34,642 nt of DNA from Clostridium algoriphilum (GCF_020443705.1 NZ_JAIZZK010000035.1:1-34642), one strand, 5' to 3'. Numbered from the stretch's first letter, positions 9,716-18,158 are shown. Translations and numbers: made by a program. The notes: a model not told the origin generated them from the sequence alone.

Positions 9716-11113
9716 TTAATTCTGAACATTGTTTCCATATGCATTATAATTTTGAAAAACCAAGTAAAGCTCTGTTTCATCACTTGAAACTGAATAAACT
9801 TCACTTTTAAGTGTTGTACCACCAGCTTCATAGGTAGCATATATTTTTGAAGAACTGTCTACAGGGCCAAATTTCGAAGCATCCTTAACTTTTACATTAG
9901 CATCTTTACCGTCAACATAAATTTTAGCATTGGAATAATCGGAAGATATATTTACGTATGTCATATTAGCTAATACATTTAATTTTGTTATACCATTATT
10001 TTTTGATATAAGACTCACGGGATAAGATTTATTTAAAGTTACATAACTACCTTTATACTTAGCCACAATTGAATAGTTACCAGGAATGTACGGCCCAAAT
10101 TGTTTGGAATATTTATCAGAGTCGCTTTTACCTATCTGAGTACCATTAATTGAGAAAGTGACATTTTTAACTGTAGTTGTTATATTAACATAACATGGTT
10201 TAATTATTATTTTGTAGTTATGAAAAAATAAAAGAAAATTTCCTTTATTTGCTAAAGTTAATATATTGTCTGACTTTATGTTGAGGTTGTCAATATATTT
10301 AGGACTAAAGGCATCATTTTTTAAGTTGTCAATAACTTTATTATAGTATGCTGGGTTACTTTTAAAGGAAGATAGTAAAGGTTCAATGCTCTGACTATCT
10401 ACTTTAAGTATATTATTATCACTGTATAGTATATGTGCTAAAGCAGAAGAATTGTTTGTTGCTACAGCTTTCTCAAATTTTGCAACTATCCTATAAGGAT
10501 TTGTTAGCGAATTACCAATATTAATAATAGCTACCACAAGTATTATTATAAATGTACATAATAAAATGGTTGTCTTTAGTTTTTTTGGAGACTTTATATA
10601 TCGCTTAAGAGCATTGAAAGGTGTAATAGTAACTAATTTTGCAACAGGATCTAATTCAGATTCACTAGTAGGGTCAGTATTAGGTTCATTAATAAAATCT
10701 TGAGTAGTACTATCAGTAGATTCATTAATAGGTTCATATATAGGTTCATAAATAGCTTCATGGATTATATTATTAGTAGACCCATTAGTAGGTTTATTGA
10801 TAGACTCGTAAATAGATTTATTAATTGACTCATAAATAGAGTCGCTAATTGATTCATTAGTTTCAATAGTAGATATATCTATGGTATCAGTAATGGAATT
10901 GACAGTAGCTTCAATAATAGGTTCATTAGTAGTATCGTTAGTATCTTTAATGATAGATTCACCTGTAGTATTATTAATAGAATTGTTAGTAGCCTCGATG
11001 ATAGGTTCATTACTAGTATCATTGATAACTTCTTCTCTTAAGTCATTACCACAGCGAGTGCAAAAAGAACTTTTTTTCATAATTTTATTTCCACAGTTAG
11101 AGCAGTATTTCAA
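9716..11113 (-). CDS. TcaA/YvbJ-like paralogue with a four-residue repeat linker
   Basis: The protein has 465 residues. It keeps the zinc ribbon (cysteines 4, 7, 18, 21), the membrane helix (TILLCTFIIILVVAIINI) and the same outer domains as the gene at 7213-8661 (NSLTNPYRIVAKFEKAVATNN; FGPYIPGNYS; IYVDGKDANVK). It differs in two ways. The linker between ribbon and membrane is expanded to about 120 residues of four-residue units such as NEPI, IEAT, ESIN and SIYE. It also stops right after the domain ending ELYLVFQN, so the NTF2-like C-terminus of its paralogue is absent. The start is TTG with GGGGGATT upstream. It is first in the minus-strand cluster. Confidence 0.8.
   Translation of the reverse strand: MKYCSNCGNKIMKKSSFCTRCGNDLREEVINDTSNEPIIEATNNSINNTTGESIIKDTNDTTNEPIIEATVNSITDTIDISTIETNESISDSIYESINKSIYESINKPTNGSTNNIIHEAIYEPIYEPINESTDSTTQDFINEPNTDPTSESELDPVAKLVTITPFNALKRYIKSPKKLKTTILLCTFIIILVVAIINIGNSLTNPYRIVAKFEKAVATNNSSALAHILYSDNNILKVDSQSIEPLLSSFKSNPAYYNKVIDNLKNDAFSPKYIDNLNIKSDNILTLANKGNFLLFFHNYKIIIKPCYVNITTTVKNVTFSINGTQIGKSDSDKYSKQFGPYIPGNYSIVAKYKGSYVTLNKSYPVSLISKNNGITKLNVLANMTYVNISSDYSNAKIYVDGKDANVKVKDASKFGPVDSSSKIYATYEAGGTTLKSEVYSVSSDETELYLVFQNYNAYGNNVQN
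10652..11011 (-). repeat. 12-nt periodic repeat tract encoding four-residue units
   Basis: Thirty consecutive four-residue units (codons 35-154) form the linker of the zinc-ribbon protein. NEPIIEAT appears twice and ESIN/SIYE-type units recur, with matching 12-nt periodicity in the DNA (GGTTCATTAGTA-like on the plus strand). Such tracts grow and shrink by slippage in multiples of 12 nt without breaking frame. Confidence 0.75.
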
Positions 11114-11270
11114 TTTTAATCCCCCAATCGTATATTAACAATTAAATGAATAGTTATTATCTATTTTAACTATGAATATGTTCTATACTAAAAAAATATG
11201 CTTACATTTACATTGAAAATCATTAAAGAATATTAATATATTTAAACGAATATAATTGGAGGTGTTGTAG

Positions 11271-12932
11271 ATGTCCAGTGTCATAATGGAAGACTCAGAA
11301 AAAAGAATTAAAGAGATTCTAATAGATTTAATTTCTGTGCAAAGCGATACAGGAACACCACTTGAGAAGGACATTGAGAACTATCTCTATAGTTGGTTAC
11401 AAAATTTAGAGTATTTCCAGAAGAATGCAACAAACTTTGGGAGTTATCCACTTAAGAATGATCCATTAGAAAGATCAGTTGTCTGGGGATTAATTAAAGG
11501 AAATGGCAGAAAAACTGTTATTCTTCTTAATCATCATGATGTTGTAGATTCTAATGATTATCAAACTCTTAAAGAATATGCTTACCGCCCTGACATATTG
11601 GAAGAAATGCTTAAAAACGTTGAATTAACAGAAGATGTTAATGATGATTTAACAAGTGGAGAATGGATTTTTGCAAGAGGGGCTGCGGACATGAAGGCAG
11701 GTGTTGCAATTCAGTTGTCACTTATTGAACAATTTTCAGAAAAGCAAAATATCATTGGTAATATTTTATTTGTATCGGTTGCGGATGAGGAGTCCTTGTC
11801 ACTCGGGATGAGACAAAGCGTTGAACTGTTAGAAAAAATCAAGAATAAGTTTGATTTGGAGTACACTATTTTAATTGACTCAGAGCCACACCAAAAAACA
11901 GAGAATAATGAAGGGGTTTTTCACACAGGTTCTGTGGGTAAATTAATGCCTGTAGTATACGTAAGGGGTAAAAAAACGCATATAGGTGATATTTTTCAAG
12001 GATTTAACCCGATTCTGTTATTATCACAAATTGTAAATGCAACGGAACTTAATTCGGATTTTTCAGATATTGTAGAAGACGAAATATCACCACCACCATC
12101 ATGGACTTTTTTTAGAGATGGTAAAAAGTTCTATGATGCATCTATACCTGAGTCTGCTGGTGGATATTTTAGTATTTTAACCTTAAAGCGAACACCGAAT
12201 ATAATACTTGAGCAATTAATTGAAATATCTAAAAATGCATTTGAAAACGTAATAGACCAAATGAATAGTAACTATAGCAGGTATTTAAGAAAAATCAACA
12301 AAAACCAACAAAATTTGCCGTGGAAGAGTAATGTTAAAACTTTTGCACAAATATACAATGATGCCATTGAGCAATCTGGAGACGAATTTCTTAAAGATTA
12401 TCGCTTAACTATCGGTAAACTAAGGACGGATATAAAAAATAACACTATTACTATACCAGAAAGTAGTCTAGCAATAATCGGTAAAACGTTAGAATATATA
12501 TCTGATAAAACACCAATGGTGGTTATAGCATTTTCGCCACCTTATTATCCACATGTATCAATTAATGATCTTAAACGATTAGATAAGAGCGTAACAGAAA
12601 TTGATAAAGTTATAATTCAAATTGCAAGTGAAGTATGTAATGAGACTTATATTAAAAAAAATTATTTCATGGGCATTTCTGACATGAGTTATTCAGCCTT
12701 AAATGAAAGTGAAAAAATAATACCGCATATACAATACAATATGCCTCTTTGGAAACACATGTATGATATCCCATTTGAGACAATAAAACGATTAAACATT
12801 CCAAGCATAAATATAGGACCCTATGGAAAAGACCTGCATAAATTTACAGAAAGAGTTCTAGAGAAAGATGTAATTAGACAGACTCCCCAAATAATAGCAA
12901 GTGTAATTAATCATGTTTTAAATAATGATTAG
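11271..12932 (+). CDS. rocB: RocB-type M20 peptidase (arginine utilisation)
   Basis: The protein has 553 residues, close to the usual RocB length. It is an M20-family zinc hydrolase: LLNHHDVVD (His-X-Asp metal site), RGAADMKAG (bridging Asp), SVADEES (catalytic and metal-binding Glu pair), a dimerisation-like insert, and a C-terminal INIGPYGKDLHKFTERV with the last metal histidine. In Bacillus, rocB sits with arginine catabolism genes, but its exact substrate is not established. ATG 11271 follows GGAGGT. An amino-acid permease begins 68 nt downstream on the same strand, so uptake and hydrolysis are likely co-transcribed. A site resembling half of an ARG box lies in the upstream gap but is too weak to call. 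Confidence 0.88.
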   Translation: MSSVIMEDSEKRIKEILIDLISVQSDTGTPLEKDIENYLYSWLQNLEYFQKNATNFGSYPLKNDPLERSVVWGLIKGNGRKTVILLNHHDVVDSNDYQTLKEYAYRPDILEEMLKNVELTEDVNDDLTSGEWIFARGAADMKAGVAIQLSLIEQFSEKQNIIGNILFVSVADEESLSLGMRQSVELLEKIKNKFDLEYTILIDSEPHQKTENNEGVFHTGSVGKLMPVVYVRGKKTHIGDIFQGFNPILLLSQIVNATELNSDFSDIVEDEISPPPSWTFFRDGKKFYDASIPESAGGYFSILTLKRTPNIILEQLIEISKNAFENVIDQMNSNYSRYLRKINKNQQNLPWKSNVKTFAQIYNDAIEQSGDEFLKDYRLTIGKLRTDIKNNTITIPESSLAIIGKTLEYISDKTPMVVIAFSPPYYPHVSINDLKRLDKSVTEIDKVIIQIASEVCNETYIKKNYFMGISDMSYSALNESEKIIPHIQYNMPLWKHMYDIPFETIKRLNIPSINIGPYGKDLHKFTERVLEKDVIRQTPQIIASVINHVLNND

Positions 12933-13000
12933 TACCTATAAATAATGGTTGTTACTAGGTTAATTAATGAAGATAATTATACTAAATTAGGAGGAATGAT

Positions 13001-14401
13001 ATGAACACAAACAAAAGCAATATAAGGGAAGTAATAGAAAAATCTGATGGCCTTGATAGGCGTATGTCAGGAAGACAAATTCAGATGTATGCAATTGGTG
13101 GAACAATAGGAACAGGTATATTTCTAGCTTCTGGAAATGTTATTCATACAGCAGGCCCAGGAGGAGCTGTAGTAGCATATTTGGTTGGAGCAATAATGAT
13201 GTATTTAATGATGTCCTGTCTTGGAGAGCTTACAGTAGCAATGCCAGTTTCAGGAAATGTACAAGCTTTCGCAACAGAATTCATAAGTCCTGCAATGGGA
13301 TTTACCGCAGGGTGGATGAAATGGGTTAGTTGCGCGGTTACAGTTACTGCGCAAATAGTTGCTTCATCTATTATAATGAGAAATATTTTTCCAAATGTTA
13401 ATTCTCTAGTTTGGGTGGTTTTATTTACCATAATGCTAGCTACTCTTAATTTGTTGCCATCTAAAAATTTTGGTGAAACTGAATTTTGGTTTGCAAGTAT
13501 TAAAGTAATAGCTATAATATTATTTGTTATTACAGGAATAGGAATAATCACAGGTGTTATAGGTGGAAAACCTATTGGATTTACGAATTTTGTTGCTGAT
13601 GGTGGGGCGTTCCCTAATGGTTTTATGGCAATTATAGCTTCATTATTAACTGCAATTTTTGCATTTGGTGGCTCAGATATTATAGCCAATGCAGCTGGTG
13701 AAAGTAAAAATCCTGAGATTGAAATGCCAAAAGCTATCAGAGGATTTGTAATTATGATAACTTTATGCTATGTAGCGTGTATTATTCTAATTGGATGTGT
13801 ACTTCCATGGAGGCAAGCCAATCTTGCTGGAAGTCCATTTGCATATATGTTCAAAAGTGCAGGAGTAAGTTCAGCTTCACTTTTAGTTAACGTGATTGTT
13901 GTAACTTCAGCATTATCATCGGCCAATTCATTTTTACATGCAAGTGTAAGAACTCTTTGGTCACTTGCAAAGCATAATCAGGCTCCTAAGATATTAGCTA
14001 TGACAAATGAAAAAAAAGTTCCAATATATTCTCTTGGTATATCATTAGCTTTTGCAGCTTTAGCAATTGTATCAAGTTTCGTAGCAGCAGGCACAGTGTA
14101 TCTTTTTCTTATATCGTTACTAGCTAGTTTAGATATATTCATATATACTATTGATTGTGTATGTCAAATGCGGTTTAGAAAACGATTTACATCCGCAGGG
14201 AATAAAGTTGAGGATTTAAAATATAGGACTTTATTTTATCCATTTACCCCAATTGCAGCAATAATATTATATTCAGTAGTAGTAATAGCAATGTTATTTG
14301 ATCCTATAGAAAAGCTAGCTATTTATTTTGGAGTTCCGTCGATATTAATATTATACATAGGGTATAAACTATTCTCTAATAAGGACAAAGATACTTTATG
14401 A
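13001..14401 (+). CDS. APC-superfamily amino-acid permease
   Basis: The protein has 466 residues and about twelve membrane helices. The opening RRMSGRQIQMYAIGGTIGTG is the signature of the amino-acid transporter family (AAT, including RocE, LysP, GabP types). It contains the broken first helix GTIGTGIF that binds the substrate backbone, and GELTVAMPVSG. It has a good ribosome site (AGGAGG) and follows rocB closely, so arginine, ornithine or another basic amino acid is a reasonable guess. Substrate cannot be read reliably from sequence in this family. The C-terminus is hydrophilic and short. Confidence 0.88.
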   Translation: MNTNKSNIREVIEKSDGLDRRMSGRQIQMYAIGGTIGTGIFLASGNVIHTAGPGGAVVAYLVGAIMMYLMMSCLGELTVAMPVSGNVQAFATEFISPAMGFTAGWMKWVSCAVTVTAQIVASSIIMRNIFPNVNSLVWVVLFTIMLATLNLLPSKNFGETEFWFASIKVIAIILFVITGIGIITGVIGGKPIGFTNFVADGGAFPNGFMAIIASLLTAIFAFGGSDIIANAAGESKNPEIEMPKAIRGFVIMITLCYVACIILIGCVLPWRQANLAGSPFAYMFKSAGVSSASLLVNVIVVTSALSSANSFLHASVRTLWSLAKHNQAPKILAMTNEKKVPIYSLGISLAFAALAIVSSFVAAGTVYLFLISLLASLDIFIYTIDCVCQMRFRKRFTSAGNKVEDLKYRTLFYPFTPIAAIILYSVVVIAMLFDPIEKLAIYFGVPSILILYIGYKLFSNKDKDTL

Positions 14402-14452
14402 AGGTATGCTAAATTGGCACGATATGAAGAAGTAGCGATTATTAGATTAATC

Positions 14453-14917
14453 TTAAACTAAACTTTTCGCCATTTTAATATGGTGTAAGTATATTTGTTT
14501 CATTAAGATTTTTTCAGCTTGAGTTTCAGTTATAGTCCCATTATTAATTAGGGCAGTTAGAGGATTAATATGTCTGACTTTATTTTTATTCAAATATGTT
14601 TTACTTTCTTGCCCAGTTGTAGTTTTGGCAACTGTTGAAGTAGTTTTTTTCGTGACTTTGTCTTTATTTATCACAGCTTTAATTTTATTAGCTTGATCTT
14701 TTGTTATAGTATTAGCAGTTACGGAGTCTTCAATATTTGTTACTAACTGCTTTTGTATTTTTGTGTTAATTTGTTTACACTCATTGGTTAAAGGTGCCTT
14801 TCCATTAATGTTTAATGGTTTAGTAGTTGCTGCAAAAGCTGTTCCAACAGATGATAAGTATATGCCTCCTGTTAATAATCCGGTAAGTAGTTTGGTTTTT
14901 AAAGATATATATTTCAT
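14453..14917 (-). CDS. Small secreted protein with DUF2680-like helical repeats
   Basis: The protein has 154 residues. A signal peptide is clear: basic start, hydrophobic core LLTGLLTGGIYLSS, and cleavage near AFAA at residues 28-31. The mature part is lysine-, threonine- and glutamine-rich. It holds two helical units, TANTITKDQANKIKAVI and LTALINNGTITETQAEKIL, which resemble the 'GTITQAQADKI' units of DUF2680-type clostridial secreted proteins. There are no cysteines and no cell-wall anchor. The ATG follows AAGGAGAG. It is convergent with the permease, with no obvious terminator in the 51-nt gap. Its function is unknown. Confidence 0.7.
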   Translation of the reverse strand: MKYISLKTKLLTGLLTGGIYLSSVGTAFAATTKPLNINGKAPLTNECKQINTKIQKQLVTNIEDSVTANTITKDQANKIKAVINKDKVTKKTTSTVAKTTTGQESKTYLNKNKVRHINPLTALINNGTITETQAEKILMKQIYLHHIKMAKSLV

Positions 14918-14962
14918 TTTGGTCTCTCCTTATTGAGTTATTTTGATTATTTCTATGTTCAA

Positions 14963-14996
14963 ATTATAGCCAATAATAATGTCAAAGAGGTGTCAA
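14963..14996 (-). promoter_or_regulatory. TATAAT box with TTGACA-N5-TTGACA direct repeats
   Basis: Upstream of the secreted-protein gene the minus strand reads TTGACA, 5 nt, TTGACA, 11 nt, TATAAT. Neither TTGACA sits at the normal 17-nt distance (spacings are 22 and 11). The two copies are exactly 11 nt apart, as in PhoB/OmpR-family activator sites. A third, weaker copy (CAAACA) lies another 11 nt upstream. Confidence 0.5.
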
Positions 14997-15129
14997 CATG
15001 ATGTTTGTTTTGTGTGTTTTGTGTGTTTTATTAATAATATATAAAGGTCATAAGATAATGGTTAAAATGATCTTTTTTAAATGAGTATACTGAATTTCGA
15101 TATACTAAAAAAAACACTTATATATGATT

Positions 15130-15161
15130 AAAGGAGTCTCAACAATTGTTGAGACTCCTTT
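15130..15161. terminator. 16-bp hairpin after the symporter gene
   Basis: AAAGGAGTCTCAACAA and its exact reverse complement lie head to head with no spacer, so a terminal loop forms at the centre. It ends 36 nt past the stop of the minus-strand symporter. A long T-tract is lacking on either side, so efficiency is uncertain, but its placement fits a terminator. Between it and the secreted-protein promoter I see only T/G-rich sequence (TTTTGTGTG repeats near 15010). Confidence 0.7.
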
Positions 15162-15196
15162 AACTTATATACTATTCATTTTAAATTGATATGTAC

Positions 15197-16591
15197 TTAT
15201 ACGTGCCATAATTTTACTAAATAAGGAATTACGCCAATTGAATTTAAGAAAACAATTATAAGTAAAATTGGTGATACATATTTAATAAATGCGTGTACAA
15301 CATTTAATACAACATTATTATTTAAAGTTCCTTGATTTGATAACTCTAGTTTGAAATCGTCTTTTTTAACAAAGTATCCAATGTAAATTGCTGTTATAAG
15401 TCCGCCTACTGGAAGTAATATATTAGAAGATAAATAATCAAAAGAATCAAAGAATCCTTTCTTTCCTAATATATGAATATTACCAAGTACACTTGTTGAA
15501 TCAGCTGATAATGTTGCGAGGATGCCAACAACCATTATTATACCTGTAGTAAGTAATACTGCTGTCTTTCTTCCCATTCCTTTTTCTTCCTCAAAATATG
15601 CAACCGGAACTTGAACAATAGACATCATTGCGGTTGTAGCAGCTATTGCAGTTAAAAGGAAAAATGCAACTAACAGAACACTGCCAAAAGGTATTTTTGA
15701 GAAAACTAGTGGTATCGTCATAAATAAAAGTCCAGGACCTGCACTAGGTTGCATACCAAATGAGAATACAGCTGGGAATATTGCAACTCCTGCGAGGATT
15801 GAAACTAATGAGTCAGATAGTGCAACTTTTGCAGAAGTCGCTATCATATCATTATCATGAGTAAAATAACTTCCATAAGTAATCATTATTCCAATCCCAA
15901 GTGACATTTTGAAAAATGCGAGGCCTAGAGCTGTTAATATAACAGGTCCAGTTAATTGTGAAAAATCCACATGGAATAAAAAATTTAATCCTTGTGATGC
16001 TCCTGGAAGTGTTAATGCTCTTACATCACATATAATAATAAGTATAAATAATACCGGCATAAGAGTTTTTGTTATTCTCTCAATTCCATTTTTAACCCCT
16101 GCAATTAAAATTACTGAAACTACGGCAAGAACTATAAATTGCCATACTATTGGAGATATTGGTCCAACGAGTGTTGTCATGAATTTTGTCTCAGCTGTAG
16201 CTGCAGTAACCCCAACAAAATCACCTTTTAGTGCCCTAAAAACATAGGAATAAACCCATCCAGCAACAGAACTATAAAAAAACATAATTAAAAATGCTGA
16301 AGCTACTCCCATAAAACCGATTACTTTCCAGCCTTTAGCAGCCTTTAACTTCTTAAAAGCACCTACAGCATTTTTTCTTGATTTTCTACCAATGTAGAAT
16401 TCACACGCCATAATTGGAATGCCAACTAATGCGACACATAAAAGGTATGCTAAGAGAAAAGCTCCTCCACCATTAGCTCCTGTTAAATAAGGGAACCTCC
16501 ATATGTTACCTAAACCGACTGCTGAACCTAGCGTTGCAAAGAAGACTGCAAATCCAGTCGAAAACGTCTCTCTTTTGTTCTTATCCTCCAT
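15197..16591 (-). CDS. Neurotransmitter:sodium symporter (SNF/NSS) family transporter
   Basis: The protein has 464 residues and about 11-12 membrane helices. The N-terminus carries the NSS signature (FFATLGSAVGLGNIWRFPYL), which makes the sodium and substrate site of LeuT-like transporters, followed by GGGAFLLAYL. It should import an amino acid with sodium. The leader ends in a T-box antiterminator/terminator, so expression probably responds to an uncharged tRNA. The UGGU of the T-box would pair with a tRNA ending ACCA, which argues against a G-discriminator tRNA. Between the GAGGAG ribosome site and ATG 16591 lies an immediate start-stop, ATGTAATG, which may lower translation. It is divergent from the radical SAM gene. 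Confidence 0.9.
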   Translation of the reverse strand: MEDKNKRETFSTGFAVFFATLGSAVGLGNIWRFPYLTGANGGGAFLLAYLLCVALVGIPIMACEFYIGRKSRKNAVGAFKKLKAAKGWKVIGFMGVASAFLIMFFYSSVAGWVYSYVFRALKGDFVGVTAATAETKFMTTLVGPISPIVWQFIVLAVVSVILIAGVKNGIERITKTLMPVLFILIIICDVRALTLPGASQGLNFLFHVDFSQLTGPVILTALGLAFFKMSLGIGIMITYGSYFTHDNDMIATSAKVALSDSLVSILAGVAIFPAVFSFGMQPSAGPGLLFMTIPLVFSKIPFGSVLLVAFFLLTAIAATTAMMSIVQVPVAYFEEEKGMGRKTAVLLTTGIIMVVGILATLSADSTSVLGNIHILGKKGFFDSFDYLSSNILLPVGGLITAIYIGYFVKKDDFKLELSNQGTLNNNVVLNVVHAFIKYVSPILLIIVFLNSIGVIPYLVKLWHV

Positions 16592-16619
16592 TACATATCA
16601 CTCCTCTTTATATTTATTT

Positions 16620-16654
16620 AAACAGCTTGATGTATTTCATAGTAGCAGCTGTTT
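16620..16654. repeat. Inverted repeat in the symporter leader
   Basis: AAACAGCT (16620-16627) and AGCTGTTT (16647-16654) form an 8-bp stem between the T-box terminator and the ribosome site of the symporter. It could shape the 5' untranslated RNA or be a protein-binding site. Confidence 0.5.
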
Positions 16655-16660
16655 GAAGAC

Positions 16661-16720
16661 AAAAAAATAGACATGCCCTTTCACTATAAGGCGAAAAGAT
16701 GTCCGCGGTACCACTCAAAT
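16661..16720 (-). promoter_or_regulatory. T-box antiterminator and terminator
   Basis: On the minus strand the core GAGTGGTACCGCGGAC (within 16701-16717) matches the T-box consensus GGGUGGNACCGCG. The expected antiterminator can form: GAG, the UGGUACC bulge, GCG, then CGC and CUU downstream. The competing terminator uses GGACAT and ATGTCT with an inner GCC/GGC stem, and ends in TTTTTTT at 16661-16667. It controls the symporter at 15197-16591. The sequence shows the antiterminator/terminator switch plainly; the amino acid is not determined. Confidence 0.85.
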
Positions 16721-16814
16721 TTATAACTTTCTTTTCTTTGCTGTTATATTATGTAATTGTTGTTTATGGTACTATGTTATTAAAGTGTATAAAAAATCAG
16801 GTTATATTTTTATC

Positions 16815-16843
16815 ACTATAACATGGTTAAATCATTAAATCAA
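16815..16843 (-). promoter_or_regulatory. Sigma-A promoter of the T-box symporter
   Basis: TTGATT, a 17-nt spacer and TATAGT lie on the minus strand. The predicted RNA start near 16808 leaves only ~90 nt before the T-box sequence. I see no conventional stem I in that stretch. Confidence 0.6.
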
Positions 16844-16897
16844 TAAAAAAAAATAATATTTAGAATGTTTTTTTACTTTATGAATTACAATATTATA

Positions 16898-16921
16898 TAA
16901 CTATTATGATGTTAATAGTTA
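16898..16921. repeat. 9-bp inverted repeat upstream of the radical SAM gene
   Basis: TAACTATTA and TAATAGTTA are separated by 6 nt, and a further TAATAGTTA-like copy overlaps the right arm. It lies in the AT-rich divergent gap between the symporter promoter and the radical SAM gene, and could be an operator. The rest of 16844-17031 shows only long A/T runs and a possible TATAAT at 16993-16998. Confidence 0.45.
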
Positions 16922-17031
16922 ATAGTTATGTAAAAAAAAAAATATAAAAACATTAGGTCACGTGAAGATTAAAAGGGGTCATATAAGAAATTTATAATAA
17001 GTGTAGAATAAATTTGAAATGGAGTCTTATA

Positions 17032-18129
17032 ATGAAGAGTAATTTTAACTTATCAGAATATATGAGTAGTGGAATTGAAAATATTGTTAAGGGTGTTGTA
17101 AAAGCTTCATTTAAAAATCCGAAAGAAACTGCATTTTTATTAAAATATGCATTATGGAGTAAGGAAGCAAAGAAGAGGAGAGAAAGTTTTGTAGCAAATG
17201 GAGAAAATGTCCCTGCATTTTTGATTTCAAGTATAACTAGCAGTTGCAATTTATTTTGCAAAGGATGTTATGCAAGGGAAAATAAATCCTGCGGAGAAAG
17301 TTCAGTACCTAATGAGATGTCAATTGAAAGATGGGGAAAATTATTTAATGAAGCTAAAGAGCTTGGAGTTTCATTTATACTACTTGCAGGTGGAGAACCT
17401 TTAATGAGAAGAAATGTTATTGAAAAGGCAGCAAAGCTTAAAGAAATTATATTCCCAATATTTACAAATGGAACAATGCTTAATGAAGAATATATAAAGC
17501 TGTTAGACAAAAATAGAAACCTTGTACCTATGTTAAGTATTGAAGGGGATAGGGAGCAGACAGATAGTAGACGAGGGAATGGAACTTATAATATTTTAAT
17601 GAATGTAATGGGTAAACTTAAGGAAAAAGGAATTTTGTATGGAGCGTCGGTTACTGTAACTACTGAAAATTTTATGACGGTCTCAAGTAGTGCCTTTTTT
17701 GACAAGTTATACACTAAAGGGTGTAGAGCATTAATATACGTAGAGTACGTGCCTGTGATAGAGTCAACAAGACAACTGGCACCAACTGATTATGAACGGG
17801 GAATATTAGAAGGTGGTCAGCAAAAACTTAGGGAGCAATATGAGGATGTTATTTTTTTATCCTTTCCCGGTGATGAGAAATACTCTGGTGGGTGCCTTGC
17901 AGCTGGTAGAGGTTTTTTTCACATTAATGTAGATGGTTGCGCAGAACCATGTCCATTCTCACCATATTCTGATACTAATTTAAAAGATTGTACTTTGAGA
18001 GAGGCTTTAAAGTCACCATTGTTTAGAAAGCTTAGTGAGACAGGTTTGCTTCTTGGAGAACATGATGGGGGATGTCTTCTTTTTGAGAAAGAGAAAGAAG
18101 TTAAAGAATTAATAAATAATAAAAGGTAA
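17032..18129 (+). CDS. Radical SAM/SPASM-like protein
   Basis: The protein has 365 residues. SSCNLFCKGCYAREN gives the C-X3-C-X2-C iron-sulfur site (Cys 72, 76, 79), followed by LLAGGEPLMR (the GGEP SAM motif). The C-terminal part has further cysteines (GGCLAAG, DGCAEPCPFSPY, KDC, GGCLLFEK) that could hold an auxiliary cluster, as in SPASM proteins. Those proteins modify peptides or activate enzymes. I see no precursor peptide next to it, so the substrate is unknown. The start is ATG 17032, with GGAG 7 nt upstream; a TTG at 17014 would add six residues but has no ribosome site. It is divergent from the symporter and followed by a strong hairpin. Confidence 0.8.
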   Translation: MKSNFNLSEYMSSGIENIVKGVVKASFKNPKETAFLLKYALWSKEAKKRRESFVANGENVPAFLISSITSSCNLFCKGCYARENKSCGESSVPNEMSIERWGKLFNEAKELGVSFILLAGGEPLMRRNVIEKAAKLKEIIFPIFTNGTMLNEEYIKLLDKNRNLVPMLSIEGDREQTDSRRGNGTYNILMNVMGKLKEKGILYGASVTVTTENFMTVSSSAFFDKLYTKGCRALIYVEYVPVIESTRQLAPTDYERGILEGGQQKLREQYEDVIFLSFPGDEKYSGGCLAAGRGFFHINVDGCAEPCPFSPYSDTNLKDCTLREALKSPLFRKLSETGLLLGEHDGGCLLFEKEKEVKELINNKR

Positions 18130-18158
18130 ATTTGCTATTGCGATTGAAGAAACAAAGG

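Noticed and set aside
10652-11011. CRISPR-like array
   Set aside because: The periodicity is 12 nt without spacers and lies in an open coding frame; it is a protein repeat.
11140-11160. ARG box upstream of rocB
   Set aside because: ATGAATAGTTATTAT resembles only part of the consensus, and one half is a poor match.
13144-13689. 181-residue frame antisense to the permease
   Set aside because: It is the mirror of membrane-helix codons in a well-supported gene, with no start signal of its own.
16661-16843. Assigning the T-box symporter to tryptophan
   Set aside because: The UGGU of the T-box predicts an A discriminator base, whereas tryptophan tRNA usually has G, and no specifier codon could be located.
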